A stretch of DNA of 14,786 bases from Kiritimatiellota bacterium (GCA_009777165.1 WRML01000017.1:1-14786), one strand, 5' to 3'; positions 6,448 through 14,786 are shown, counted from the first letter of the stretch. The notes: a model not told the origin generated them from the letters alone. Numbers and translations are program-made.

Positions 6448-9400
6448 ATGTCACAGGACACAACGGTGGACGAAAAGGTGCTGGCGATTGAGATTGAATA
6501 TCTGTCGGAACTGAACTTGGCGCTTCATCAAAATGCGCTGCCGGTGATTTTTACGTTGCGGTTGCGGAACGGGACGGAGCAGGATCTGCGGAAGGTCGTG
6601 TGCCGCATGACGACCACACCGGGGATGATGCGCGAGAACCGTATCGTCATCGAGGCGATTCCCGCAGGTGAAGAGGTCGTACTACGCAACCCGGCGGTGG
6701 AGTTGGATTACGATTTCCTGATGTCGCTTTCTGACCGCGTGTCGGGGACGCTCCATGTGGAGGTGCTGAGTACGGCGGGGGAGTGCTTGGCGGCGCGTGA
6801 ACAGAAGATGGAGGCGTTTGCGGCAGGCCAGTGGGTGGGGCTGAAGGGGTTCCCCGAGATGCTGGCCTCGTTTGTGACTCCGAACCTGGAGGTCATCACG
6901 TTGTTGATGAGGGAGATGGCGCGGGAGTTGGAGCAACGCACGGGAAACCCCTCGTTGGATGGATACCAGAGTGGCTCGAAGGAACGGGTGTATGAGATGT
7001 GCGCGGCGGCTTACAGGGCGGTCTGTGGGTGGGGGCTGACGTATGCGAATCCGGTATCGTCGTTCGGGGTACCGGGACAGCGTATCCGCTTTGCGGACGC
7101 GCTGTACAAGCACCGCCTGGCGACGTGTTTGGACACGACGCTGCTGTTTGCGTCCGTGATGGAGCAGTGCGGGTTACATCCGGTGATTTTGCTTCAGGAA
7201 GGTCATGCGTATCTGGGGTGCCATCTGAAGGAATATTATTTCCCGGATGTGCCGATGGAGGAGTTGCAGGTCATCCGCAAGCTGGCGGATTTGGATGAGT
7301 TCGTCGTTATCGAGACGACGATGGTGACACAGGGCGCGACGTTTGCGGAGGCGGAGGCTGCCGCACGGAAAAACCACCTGAACATTGGCGAACGTTTTCG
7401 TTGCGCGGTTGACGTGGTGCGGGCGCGTTACAGCGGGATACGCCCGCTGCCGCTGAAGCGGAGTACAGACGGGATTGAGTTTGAATTACCACTCCCCCCT
7501 GGTACAGCGACCGAACCGAAGGCGGAGCAACGGCGTGATCTGTGCCAAGACATTGAGCTTTCAAAGACAGGTGCTGAAACATCTGCCAAGGGACGCATTG
7601 CCCGTTGGCAACAGAAGCTGTTGGATCTTTCATTGCGCAACCGCCTCCTGAACGTGCGCGACACGCGGCTCGTCGTCCCGATTGCCTGTACAGACATTGC
7701 GACGCTCGAAGACAAAATTGCGTTGAACGAAGTCGTAGCGTTGAATGGCCTTAACGACCTGCTGAGCGAAAGCGACCTGCACAATCTCGCGATGCAGCGC
7801 ACGATCGTCGTCAAGGATCAGTTGCGGGATCTGTTGGAGGGTGAGTTGGCGAAGCGTCGTCTGTGGTCGCCGCTTCCACCGCCAGACCTGCGCCGCCGCT
7901 TGACCGAAATCTATCGGCAAAGCAGGACAGATATTGAGGAAGGCGGGGTCAACACGCTCTTCCTCGCGCTGGGCTTCCTCGAATGGAAAAAGGAGGGGCG
8001 TTCGCTTCTGGCACCCATCCTGCTCATCCCCGTCAGGCTCACGCGGCAATCGGTTCAGAGTGGTTTTTCAATGGTACGGCTCGACGAGGACACGGTCGTC
8101 AACGTCACGTTACTGGAGATGCTTCGCCGCGAGTTCGAGGTGTCGGTACTTGGTCTCGACCCGTTGCCGCTGGACGATGCCGGCGTGGACGTGTCGCGCG
8201 TGATGCAGATTTTCCGGCAGACGTTCAAGGTGATGTCTGGCTGGGAGGTCCGTGAAGAGGCACGGCTGGGGGTGTTCTCGTTCAGTAAATTCATCATGTG
8301 GAACGACCTGACGAACCGCATTGACGCGCTTCGCAAAAATCCGATCATCACCCACCTGATTGACGGTGGCGGGGCATTCGACGACGGCATCGAGGTGTTC
8401 GACCCTGCCTCGCTTGAGCACTCCTTGGACGTGCGCAATCTCTTTTGCCCGTTGAGTGCGGATGCCTCGCAACTGACAGCGGTACTGTATTCGGCGTTGG
8501 GTAAATGTTTTGTCCTGCACGGCCCGCCCGGGACAGGGAAATCGCAGACCATCGCCAACCTCATCGCGCACAATCTCGCGCTGGGACGGCGTGTGCTGTT
8601 CGTGTCGGAGAAACGTGCCGCGCTGGATGTGGTGTACAAGCGTCTCAGCGCGATTGGGTTGGGCCCTTTCTGCCTGGAGCTGCACTCTAACAAAACCGCG
8701 AAGGGTGATGTGCTCAAACAATTTGCCGAGGCACTTGCCGTGGCGGACACTGCGCCGTCTGCAGCGTGGGATACCGTGACCGCGCAGTGGCTGGCGTTGC
8801 GGAATGAACTCAACGGTTACGCCGTCAGCCTCCATACCGCCTATCCCAACGGGCTGACCGCTTACCACTGCCTGTCGCGCCTCATCAAGGATACAAACAT
8901 ACCGACTGCAGATGTGTCGAACATTGATTTCCTGAACCAAACCCGCGACGACTTCTCTGCGCTGAACGCCTGTGCCGCTTCTCTTGCCGAGGCGTTTGCC
9001 AACGTCTCTGCAGACACACGGAAGGCTTTTGTGTTCATCAGGCTCATCGAATGGCGGCCCGCCTTGCAGGACACGCTCGTGGCGGAAACGCAACGCGTGC
9101 TCGCATCCGTGGAGCCCATGCGCAACACGCTTGCCGAACAGACCGAACGTTTCGGTCTACCGGTCTGTGCCGCCACGCGCGAGCAGGTCAGCCGTATGGT
9201 TGCACTCTGTGAAACGGCACGCGTAGCGGAACCCGATTTCCCCCCCACGTTGCTCTCACACGATTTACCTGCCGTTGCGGAATCGTTACGTGAGGGCATC
9301 GCGAACGGCCGCACACGGGACCTGATTGCCGCACAACTTGCGTCCTTCCACGCCGACCGTGTTCTCGATCTGGATTGCGCGAGCATTGCGAAGCGTCTAG

Positions 9401-12231
9401 ACGAATTCGCCGATCGTTTTATCCTCGTCCGTTTTTTCCTCGGCAGGGCGCTGCTCAAGGAACTCAAGGGGCTGAAAAAAATCGGCGCACCTGCGCTCAC
9501 GCTCCGCGAGCTTACCGAGAAACTTCCCCTCTGCCGCCAATACATCGAGACACGGCGGCGTAGTGAAGAGCAACGGGCTGGCTTGCAAGCGCGTTTCGGC
9601 ACACTCTGGAGCGACACCACAAACTGGGATAAGCTGGATGCCGCACTTACCCATGCGGAAAACGTCCATGCCGCGCTTTCTGCCTGTTGCGGTGTTGACG
9701 CTGCGCTCCCGGACACAGCGTTTACCCAACTTTCCGATCCTGCCGTGCGCAACACCACTGGCCCGTTCACCCAACAGGCGGCGGCGTTCGAGAACGTCCT
9801 TCAAGCCTTTGACGCATCATACGGTCTTCCCGCCACAGACGACCTCGATTGCCTCGCGCAGAGCCTACGCACGTTGCTTTCGCAGATGCGTGACATTCGG
9901 CGTGCGCTCATCTGGAAACAACTCTGCGCGGAGGCCTGTGCCGCAGGTCTCGCCAACTGGGTCGTGGCGTTGGAATGCGACCTTATCCCACCCGAGAACA
10001 TCACGCTGTGTTTTGAGCTTTCCGTTTGCAACGCCATGACGCATCAGATCCTTGCCGCAGACAAAACCCTCCGCGACTTCATGGGCAACAAGCATGACGT
10101 GTGCGTCAAAAACTTCCGTGAGTGGGACACGCGGTACATGCGTCTCTCCCAAAACATCATCATCTCCCGTCTGACCGCCGCGCTTCCCCGTGCCCGTCGC
10201 GGTACGTGTCCGGAAGGTACGGAGCTGGGTTTCCTAAAACGTGAATGCGAAAAGCGCGCGCGTCAAAAACCTCCGCGCGAGCTTCTCGCGAAAATCCCTG
10301 CCCTCCTGCCGACGCTCAAGCCCTGTTTCCTGATGAGCCCGTTGTCCGTCGCGCAATACTTGCCGCCCGAGATGGCGACCTTCGATCTGCTGGTCTTCGA
10401 TGAGGCCTCTCAGATTCCCGTCTGGGATGCCATCGGCGCCATCGCCCGCGCGAGCCAGCTCATCGTCGTTGGCGACCCGAAGCAAATGCCCCCGACCAAC
10501 TTTTTCCAGCGCGGTGACAGTGACGACACCGAGCCCGAACCCGACAGTGTCGAAGACCTCGAAAGCATCCTTGATGAATGCCTCGCCGCCGGCCTGCACT
10601 CCAGTTACCTCAACTGGCACTACCGTAGCCGACACGAGTCCCTCATCGCGTTCAGCAACCACCACTACTACAACGACCGCCTCCACACCTTCCCCGCCGC
10701 GTCCGACGCACCGCACCTCGGCGTCAGTTTCCAGTTTGTTCCTGACGCGGTTTACGACCGCACGCAGACGCGCACGAACGCCAAAGAAGCCGCCGCGATT
10801 GTCGCTTATCTGATCGAACGTCTTACCGACCCCGCCACGCGCGAGAAATCCATCGGTGTTGTCACGTTCAGCCAGTCGCAAAAGAATCTCATCGAAGATC
10901 TCCTTGAACAGGCGATCGTGCGCTGCCCCCACCTTGAACCGTACCTCGACAAGAAAGGCGACGAGCCCCTCTTCGTCAAAAATCTTGAAAACGTCCAAGG
11001 CGACGAGCGCGACGTCATCCTCTTCTCTGTGGGCTACGCGCCCGACAAGGAGGGTCGCTTTTACATGAACTTCGGGCCCCTCAACCGGCAGGGTGGCGAG
11101 CGGCGACTGAATGTCGCCATCACCCGCGCCAAGGAACAGGTGATCGTTTTCGCGTCCATCAGGGCGCATCAGATTGATCCTGCGCGTACCGTTGCGACGG
11201 GTGCGCTCCACCTCAAGCACTTCCTCGACTATGCCGAGCGTGGTGGCCGCCAAATGGCCTTTACCACACCTGCCGTTGCCAGTCTGGATCCCTTTCCGGC
11301 CGCGGTCGCGGAATTTCTAACTGCCCATCATTACCGTGTCCAGCCGTATGTCGGCCATTCCGCCTGCCGAATTGACCTGGCTGTCCTGCATCCCGACAAG
11401 CCGGGGCACTACCTCATGGGTATTGAGTGCGACGGGACTGGCTACACCGCCAACCCCTCTGTCCGCGACCGTGACCGCCTCCGCCACGACATCTTGGGGA
11501 CGTTGGGCTGGAACATGTGCCGCCTCTGGGCTGCGGATTGGTATCATGACCGCGCCCGTGCCGAGCAGACGTTACTGGACATCCTCGCGTCTGTCCGCGC
11601 TGGTGTTTTGCCGCCCTCCCCCGTCCCCGAGCACACGCCGGAACCTCCCCCCTCCCTTGTGGAGGAGATGCCGGCTGCCCCCTTCAACGCCCCCCCCTAT
11701 GTGAAATGGGAGGCCCCCTGCAAACATCCGCAGTCCGCGTTCTATCTGCCCGAGATGCTACCTGTCATCCGCGACCAACTCCTTGCCGTTATCCGTACGG
11801 AAGCGCCGGTTTGCGAAAGTCTGCTTCGCCGCCGCGTGACAGGCCATTGGGGTTTCAGCCGCGCAGGGGCGAAAATCCAAACCATCTTGACCGACGCGCT
11901 CCCCCCTGCCGCCACGACAACCCTCACCCGTAGTGGCGAAAACGTGTATTGGTCCGACACCTGCCGCCCAGACACCCTCACCACCTACCGTGTCCCGGCA
12001 GGCCCCGGCACCCGCCGCGAGATCGGTGAGATCCCCCCCGAGGAGATTGCGCAAGCCATGCTGGCTGTCATCACGTACTTCCATTCCTGCAGGCAAGACG
12101 TCCTTTTCCGCGAGACCATCCGCCTCCTCGGCTTCTCCATCCTCACCGACACCATGCGCGCCGACCTCGAACACGCCTTTGACTTGCTCAAGCACCGCGG
12201 GACACTAGGGCATGTTGACACCAAAGGCTGA
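6448..12231 (+). CDS. DUF4011 SF1 helicase-nuclease with transglutaminase-like N-terminus and DUF3320
   Basis: A giant 1,927-residue protein. Domains in order: (1) beta-rich, probably Ig-like domain, about 10-125; (2) transglutaminase-like domain, about 130-310, with candidate triad C227 (TCLD), H253 (GHAYLG) and E289 (VIETT); (3) DUF4011, about 380-640, with the signature LDLSLRNRLLN (392-402); (4) SF1 helicase of the COG1112 type: Walker A GPPGTGKS (692-699), a long helical insert, MSPLSVAQYL (from 1296), Walker B FDEAS (1317-1321), GDPKQ (1342-1346), HYRSRHE (1391-1397), VQGDERD (1516-1522) and RLNVAITRAKEQ (1553-1564); (5) Vsr/MTES_1575-like nuclease, with D1643, E1660 and D1662 of IECDG, then a DRDRLRHD-GW-RLW tail; (6) DUF3320, about 1765-1820. 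It should unwind and cut nucleic acid in the cytoplasm. COG1112 helicases include anti-phage proteins such as Mokosh, so defence is a reasonable inference. The gene stands alone under its own promoter. All motifs are intact. Confidence 0.93.
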   Translation: MSQDTTVDEKVLAIEIEYLSELNLALHQNALPVIFTLRLRNGTEQDLRKVVCRMTTTPGMMRENRIVIEAIPAGEEVVLRNPAVELDYDFLMSLSDRVSGTLHVEVLSTAGECLAAREQKMEAFAAGQWVGLKGFPEMLASFVTPNLEVITLLMREMARELEQRTGNPSLDGYQSGSKERVYEMCAAAYRAVCGWGLTYANPVSSFGVPGQRIRFADALYKHRLATCLDTTLLFASVMEQCGLHPVILLQEGHAYLGCHLKEYYFPDVPMEELQVIRKLADLDEFVVIETTMVTQGATFAEAEAAARKNHLNIGERFRCAVDVVRARYSGIRPLPLKRSTDGIEFELPLPPGTATEPKAEQRRDLCQDIELSKTGAETSAKGRIARWQQKLLDLSLRNRLLNVRDTRLVVPIACTDIATLEDKIALNEVVALNGLNDLLSESDLHNLAMQRTIVVKDQLRDLLEGELAKRRLWSPLPPPDLRRRLTEIYRQSRTDIEEGGVNTLFLALGFLEWKKEGRSLLAPILLIPVRLTRQSVQSGFSMVRLDEDTVVNVTLLEMLRREFEVSVLGLDPLPLDDAGVDVSRVMQIFRQTFKVMSGWEVREEARLGVFSFSKFIMWNDLTNRIDALRKNPIITHLIDGGGAFDDGIEVFDPASLEHSLDVRNLFCPLSADASQLTAVLYSALGKCFVLHGPPGTGKSQTIANLIAHNLALGRRVLFVSEKRAALDVVYKRLSAIGLGPFCLELHSNKTAKGDVLKQFAEALAVADTAPSAAWDTVTAQWLALRNELNGYAVSLHTAYPNGLTAYHCLSRLIKDTNIPTADVSNIDFLNQTRDDFSALNACAASLAEAFANVSADTRKAFVFIRLIEWRPALQDTLVAETQRVLASVEPMRNTLAEQTERFGLPVCAATREQVSRMVALCETARVAEPDFPPTLLSHDLPAVAESLREGIANGRTRDLIAAQLASFHADRVLDLDCASIAKRLDEFADRFILVRFFLGRALLKELKGLKKIGAPALTLRELTEKLPLCRQYIETRRRSEEQRAGLQARFGTLWSDTTNWDKLDAALTHAENVHAALSACCGVDAALPDTAFTQLSDPAVRNTTGPFTQQAAAFENVLQAFDASYGLPATDDLDCLAQSLRTLLSQMRDIRRALIWKQLCAEACAAGLANWVVALECDLIPPENITLCFELSVCNAMTHQILAADKTLRDFMGNKHDVCVKNFREWDTRYMRLSQNIIISRLTAALPRARRGTCPEGTELGFLKRECEKRARQKPPRELLAKIPALLPTLKPCFLMSPLSVAQYLPPEMATFDLLVFDEASQIPVWDAIGAIARASQLIVVGDPKQMPPTNFFQRGDSDDTEPEPDSVEDLESILDECLAAGLHSSYLNWHYRSRHESLIAFSNHHYYNDRLHTFPAASDAPHLGVSFQFVPDAVYDRTQTRTNAKEAAAIVAYLIERLTDPATREKSIGVVTFSQSQKNLIEDLLEQAIVRCPHLEPYLDKKGDEPLFVKNLENVQGDERDVILFSVGYAPDKEGRFYMNFGPLNRQGGERRLNVAITRAKEQVIVFASIRAHQIDPARTVATGALHLKHFLDYAERGGRQMAFTTPAVASLDPFPAAVAEFLTAHHYRVQPYVGHSACRIDLAVLHPDKPGHYLMGIECDGTGYTANPSVRDRDRLRHDILGTLGWNMCRLWAADWYHDRARAEQTLLDILASVRAGVLPPSPVPEHTPEPPPSLVEEMPAAPFNAPPYVKWEAPCKHPQSAFYLPEMLPVIRDQLLAVIRTEAPVCESLLRRRVTGHWGFSRAGAKIQTILTDALPPAATTTLTRSGENVYWSDTCRPDTLTTYRVPAGPGTRREIGEIPPEEIAQAMLAVITYFHSCRQDVLFRETIRLLGFSILTDTMRADLEHAFDLLKHRGTLGHVDTKG

Positions 12232-12239
12232 AAGCCCTC

Positions 12240-12260
12240 GCGCCTGTGTCGAGAAGGCGC
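12240..12260 (+). terminator. Short GC hairpin after the helicase-nuclease gene
   Basis: GCGCCT (12240-12245) and AGGCGC (12255-12260) form a 6-bp stem with a 9-base loop, starting 9 bases after the stop. No T-run follows, so termination here is uncertain; a better candidate lies at 12375-12397. Confidence 0.3.
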
Positions 12261-12271
12261 AAGCACTGGCG

Positions 12272-12520
12272 TGCGGCGGCTCGCCGCCGTGCGGTGACGA
12301 TTGTAGGAGGGGGATCATGTGTGTGCCCGGTCGCCGGCGCGCGGGGCGAGCCCCGAAAACGCAACCTCTGGAGTGCGGCGGCTTGCCGCCGCTTTTTGTC
12401 GCGGGGGCTTGCCCCCGCGCGGTGACGATTGTAGGGGGGGGATCATGTGTGTGCTCGGTCGCTGGCGCACGGGGCGAGCCCCGCGCGTGAAAGCGGCGGC
12501 AAGCCGCCGTACTCCAGAGG
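12272..12520. repeat. Composite GC-rich hairpin repeat array
   Basis: This fills most of the first 290 bases of the 451-base convergent gap. Two 65-bp direct copies (12291-12355 and 12419-12483) differ at four positions and start 128 bases apart. Each is preceded by a GC hairpin (12272-12290 and 12401-12420) and ends in the hairpin CGGGGCGAGCCCCG. A 30-bp inverted pair (12365-12394 and 12491-12520, one mismatch) brackets the second copy, and each arm is itself a GCGGCGGC/GCCGCCGC hairpin. Frames through it are open only because of the GC content; no plausible protein is encoded. This looks like a genome-wide REP/BIME-type or MITE-like family, but only a genome search would show that. Confidence 0.85.
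12375..12397 (+). terminator. Perfect GC stem with T5 tail, likely intrinsic terminator
   Basis: GCGGCGGC (12375-12382) and GCCGCCGC (12385-12392) pair around TT and are followed at once by TTTTT (12393-12397). This is the textbook form for ending plus-strand transcription from the helicase-nuclease gene. It is also the left arm of the 30-bp inverted repeat; the right arm (12491-12520) could do the same less well on the minus strand. Confidence 0.6.
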
Positions 12521-12595
12521 ACCGCATAGGGACACAAAAAAATCCTTGCCATTGGAATGTTCGAGAGCTTCGTCCTATTTCGGCTACACATTTAC

Positions 12596-12650
12596 TTTAT
12601 AGTGATTTCACTATAAATATAGAATGGTGTTCAACTGAATTAACTATAAA
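12596..12650. promoter_or_regulatory. AT-rich island with perfect dyad and repeated half-site
   Basis: TTTATAGTGA (12596-12605) and TCACTATAAA (12608-12617) form a perfect 10-bp-arm dyad with a two-base centre. The half-site ACTATAAA recurs at 12643-12650, exactly 33 bases after its first copy at 12610-12617, about three helix turns on the same DNA face. The flanking 12525-12680 is far richer in A and T than everything around it. The layout is like an operator, yet it lies between the 3' ends of two convergent genes, with no gene reading out of it. Confidence 0.5.
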
Positions 12651-12682
12651 AATGTATAAAAAGCCTTTTGTGTCAACACATT

Positions 12683-14786
12683 CTAATGTTTCTTTTGCGC
12701 GATGGCGGGCAGACGCACATTGAGGATGTCCTGGCGGAGCGGGTGGCTGGGGTACTTTTCGAGGAAGGACAGATGGAATTGCTCGGCCGATTTCCATTGC
12801 CCTGTCCACCATGCCAGTGTTGCGAGGTAGAGGTGCGCGATCTCGGCGGCGGGCTTTTCCGCAGAGTCGCGGACGACGAGTTCAAGTATCCGCATCGCGT
12901 CGCGAGGTTTATTCAGCGTCCCAGCATGCAGAACTGCGGCGCGGATGAGTGCATTGTCCGCCACGGATACGTGGCGGTATTCGCCCGTGAACTTGTCGTA
13001 ATGCTTCAGCGCCTCATGGTGCCGGCCAAGGCGGGCAAGGCATCGGGCGCGTTGCTGGGTGATGTAGGCCGCGCCCTCAATGTCGGGGAGGGGGGGGGTG
13101 ATGGCGGAATAGAGACTGTCCGCCTTTTTCCAGTTCCCTCCGGCAAACAGGACGTCCGCCGCAAGAAGCCTCTGTTGCTCGGGGCGTTTGAGCGTGGTCT
13201 TGACGGGCAATCTCCCCCCGTTACCGCACAGGTCCAGCAGGGCGGCAAGCTCCGGCACGTTCGGTGCCTGGTTCCGCTCGGCCGCTTCAAACAGCCTTTC
13301 AAGCAAGGGGCGGGCCTCGTCGTGGCAACCGGCGGCCAGCAACGCGGCGGCATACTCCGTCTCCCATGCCGGGGTACGCTTTTTCGCAGGCAATGCCTCG
13401 TGGAAGCTGCGGTACTCCGGTAACGCCTTCTCCGCCTCCCCGAAATCTTCGAGCCATGCGCGCGCGATACCGAGGCGGCACTCCGCCACGCTCAGCGTGT
13501 TGGTGAAGCGCATGGCATGGCGCGTCACCTCCGTCCACGTCTCGATGGCGTTCCCGACCTGCCCCTGCCCGTACTGGCACTGCCCTTTCAGGTAGAACCC
13601 TTTCCCCCAGAGCGGGCGGGACTGCTGTCCGCTGAACGGCGTGAGCACCTGAAGCGCCTCACTGTATTTCCGTGCGTCATACAGCCCCTGCGCCTTGGCG
13701 AGGATGCCGAGCAGGGGGTCCTCCGCCTTGGACGGTGCGATTTCCCGTGCCTTTGCGCGGGCCGCCTGTTCCGCCTTTGCCACGGCATTTTGCTTCCGAG
13801 TGATACTGTCCTTTGCGCGAGCGAGCAGGTCTTTCGCCCGCTTTTCAAAACCGCCCTGATGTCCGCTGAGGAACCGCTCCACGACCGCGACGCACTCCTC
13901 CGCGTTCCCAGCAAGGAAGAGCGCCTCGGCATACTGGCACGTGGCATCGCCCGTCAGCGCGGAGTTCGGGTAGCTGCGGAACCACTCCTTATACAGCGCG
14001 ATGCCCTCGGGCCTCTTCTCCTTAAACGCGGTCAGGTGCGCGAGGCGCAGGGCGAAAAGGTCCGTCGGCCCCTCCCCTTGGCGGACAAGGCGCTCCAGCA
14101 CGGGCCGCGCCTCGGCGTACCGCCGACGCGCGTCGAGGAAGACGACACGCGCCTCCTCCGCCTGCCACCCCTCCTTACGCTTCGCGAGCGCGTCGCAGAG
14201 CGGGAGTGCCATCTCGGGGCGAAGCTCCATGACGCTCGCCAGCGTTGCGATGTCCCCCCCCGACAGGGGCTCGGACGTGACCGAGGCATGACCGGACAGG
14301 AGGGAATAGATGCGCTTGCCCTGCTCCGAAAGCCCCTCCCCCGCAAGGCCGTAATACTTCACCGCCTCCGCGACTTTCCCGTCAACCGTCAGCGTGTCCG
14401 CCTCGGCCTCATAGAGTTTCGGCAGACGGGGGTGGTTCGGGAGACGCTTGCGGAAATCGTCAAGGGCCCGGGCGCGGTCGCCCGCCTTGGACGGGGTTTT
14501 GACGTGGACACCGTGCTGCAGGGCATACGCGTCCGCGAGCGCGTCCGGCTCGCGTTTCGCGGCCGACACATCGGAGAAGACCTGCCCCAGCGCCCGCAAG
14601 GCGCCTGGGGCATCCCCCCTGTTCACGCGGCATTCCGCAATCCTGACCAAGGCCCCGTTGATATCCTTCGGCGGCGGCATCTGCCGCGAATACGCGAGAT
14701 ACGCCTTTTCCGCGCCGGCCCACTGCCCCTTGCGAAACGCCGTGTCCGCCGACTTCCGCGTCCCCGTCTCCAGCGCACTTGGAGGG
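12683..14786 (-). CDS. Long tetratricopeptide-repeat protein, 5' end beyond window
   Basis: The minus-strand frame is open from the right edge to a TAG at 12683-12685, giving about 700 visible residues. An ATG at 14680 is probably internal, because the text upstream (for example ADTAFRKGQWAGAEKAYLAYSRQ) continues the same repeat pattern. The whole chain is helical TPR-like repeats: GDAPGALRALGQVF, KYYGLAGEGLSEQGK, CLARLGRHHEALKHYDKF and WWTGQWKSAEQFHLSFLEKYP are clear units. A Lys/Ala-rich charged helix (ARAKDSITRKQNAVAKAEQA) sits in the middle. The C-terminus, with FLEKYPSHPLRQDILNVRLP, resembles the ends of envelope-associated TPR proteins of the YbgF/BamD sort. TPR proteins act as protein-binding scaffolds; no catalytic domain is visible. 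Location is unknown because the N-terminus is missing. The TPR call is firm and its partner is unknown. Confidence 0.85.
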   Translation of the reverse strand, partial: PPSALETGTRKSADTAFRKGQWAGAEKAYLAYSRQMPPPKDINGALVRIAECRVNRGDAPGALRALGQVFSDVSAAKREPDALADAYALQHGVHVKTPSKAGDRARALDDFRKRLPNHPRLPKLYEAEADTLTVDGKVAEAVKYYGLAGEGLSEQGKRIYSLLSGHASVTSEPLSGGDIATLASVMELRPEMALPLCDALAKRKEGWQAEEARVVFLDARRRYAEARPVLERLVRQGEGPTDLFALRLAHLTAFKEKRPEGIALYKEWFRSYPNSALTGDATCQYAEALFLAGNAEECVAVVERFLSGHQGGFEKRAKDLLARAKDSITRKQNAVAKAEQAARAKAREIAPSKAEDPLLGILAKAQGLYDARKYSEALQVLTPFSGQQSRPLWGKGFYLKGQCQYGQGQVGNAIETWTEVTRHAMRFTNTLSVAECRLGIARAWLEDFGEAEKALPEYRSFHEALPAKKRTPAWETEYAAALLAAGCHDEARPLLERLFEAAERNQAPNVPELAALLDLCGNGGRLPVKTTLKRPEQQRLLAADVLFAGGNWKKADSLYSAITPPLPDIEGAAYITQQRARCLARLGRHHEALKHYDKFTGEYRHVSVADNALIRAAVLHAGTLNKPRDAMRILELVVRDSAEKPAAEIAHLYLATLAWWTGQWKSAEQFHLSFLEKYPSHPLRQDILNVRLPAIAQKKH

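Noticed and set aside
10234..11253. 339-codon minus-strand open frame
   Set aside because: It lies opposite the helicase motifs and is a composition-driven shadow.
12272..12520. CRISPR array
   Set aside because: Only two 65-bp copies, themselves built of hairpins, with no regular spacers and no cas genes in the window.
12661..12682. Intrinsic terminator for the TPR gene on the minus strand
   Set aside because: TGTGT-TG-ACACA forms only a 5-bp stem, and the T-run after it is interrupted.
12212..12723. Short plus- and minus-strand frames across the repeat array
   Set aside because: They translate hairpin repeats in several frames equally well and change character at repeat borders; no coding signal.
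12668..13423. 251-codon plus-strand open frame
   Set aside because: It lies opposite TPR repeats on the minus strand, has no good ribosome binding site and shows no recognisable family.

Overview
The window is GC-rich bacterial DNA with dense protein coding. It holds six genes: five on the plus strand and one on the minus strand that runs off the right edge. The organism cannot be fixed from sequence alone. A lone MtaA/CmuA-type methyltransferase homologue, repeat-built secreted proteins, a long TPR protein and GC-rich hairpin repeats of the GGCGGCTTGCCGCC kind would suit a Gram-negative, probably anaerobic member of the PVC group (Kiritimatiellota, Lentisphaerota or Verrucomicrobiota). That placement is inference. 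Two predicted lipoproteins, one of them an outer-membrane efflux channel, do support a two-membrane cell.

Left part (1-3401). The first gene is a rubrerythrin cut by the window edge, with what looks like the end of an export signal. A 68-bp inverted repeat follows. Next is a NodT/TolC-type outer-membrane lipoprotein with no pump genes beside it. A spacer with two mirror-image dyads leads to a UroD/MtaA/CmuA-family protein that has a strong Shine-Dalgarno sequence.

Middle part (3402-6345). A terminator-like stretch is followed by a tightly spaced pair. The first gene encodes a secreted protein with two copies of a jelly-roll-like module, the second copy apparently inserted in an FN3 fold. The second, eight bases downstream, encodes a lipoprotein of the endonuclease/exonuclease/phosphatase family with its metal and catalytic motifs intact. 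Together they look like a surface or secreted nuclease or phosphoesterase unit.

Right part (6346-12231). A 1,927-residue gene has its own promoter with a perfect 16-bp palindrome in the spacer. Its product combines an N-terminal beta domain, a transglutaminase-like domain with a Cys-His-Glu triad, DUF4011, a split SF1 helicase of the COG1112 type, a Vsr/MTES_1575-like nuclease domain and a DUF3320 region. This is the best candidate for a conflict or anti-phage system here. The domain order appears to recur in large DUF4011 proteins, but I know of no mechanism that explains the transglutaminase-like part.

Right end (12232-14786). A 451-bp convergent intergenic region holds composite GC-rich hairpin repeats (two 65-bp direct copies and a 30-bp inverted pair). 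Beside them is an AT-rich island with a perfect 10-bp-arm dyad that serves no visible gene. The minus-strand TPR protein fills the rest.
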